The position numbers were made by a program, and so were the translations under genes. A stretch of DNA of 5,911 nucleotides from Hyphomonadaceae bacterium (GTDB lineage Bacteria > Pseudomonadota > Alphaproteobacteria > Caulobacterales > Aquidulcibacteraceae): NCBI GenBank assembly GCA_025458365.1, contig JALOSP010000312.1, positions 1-5,911 on the forward strand, given 5' to 3'. Shown one piece after another: positions 5,893 through 5,911 of this stretch (its first letter is position 1; every line of letters begins with the position of its first letter). Under the pieces are notes generated by a model. It ran no database searches. It had not been told where the DNA came from and was given only the letters and a program-made list of their open reading frames with translations.

Positions 5893-5911
5893 GGCGCGTC
5901 GGGTCGTCATG

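Noticed and set aside
1..5911. tRNA, rRNA, CRISPR, insertion sequence, phage or defence genes
   Set aside because: Nearly all bases are accounted for by seven housekeeping genes; no terminal inverted repeats, spaced repeat arrays or transposase motifs were seen.

Overview
The window is about 60-65% G+C by eye. All seven genes lie on the minus strand, so transcription runs from position 5911 towards position 1. In transcription order they are fabD, fabG, acpP, fabF, mltG, yicC and gmk (cut by the window edge). This order, with mltG-yicC-gmk after the fab cluster, and the protein sequences point to an alphaproteobacterium. The FabF stretch reading SARDRRRVDDFILYG and a clear shortage of GANTC sites fit a Caulobacterales/Hyphomonadales-like lineage, but that finer placement is only an inference.

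Layout: fabD (5856-4918, start near the window edge) and fabG (4902-4168) are 15 bp apart. A 184-bp gap (4167-3984), the only real intergenic space, holds a hairpin just after fabG, a weak promoter candidate, a 10-bp direct repeat and a small hairpin next to the acpP ribosome binding site. acpP (3983-3744), fabF (3738-2535), mltG (2528-1344), yicC (1347-451) and gmk (461 to the edge) are packed with gaps of 5 and 6 bp and then overlaps of 4 and 11 bp, as in one operon.

The first four genes are the core of type II fatty-acid synthesis: FabD loads malonyl groups onto AcpP, FabF condenses and FabG reduces. MltG trims or terminates new peptidoglycan strands, YicC is an endoribonuclease-family protein and Gmk makes GDP from GMP. 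The cluster therefore ties membrane, wall and nucleotide supply together.

The outstanding oddity is fabF. As written it is broken: a segment equal to about 26 codons is missing at position 2877 and the reading frame shifts there, cutting the protein after the catalytic Cys and before both catalytic His residues. Everything on either side of the junction is well conserved, so this is either a very recent lesion or an error in the sequence or assembly. Apart from this, the window is ordinary housekeeping DNA, and I see no mobile element, CRISPR array, RNA gene or novel defence-type system.
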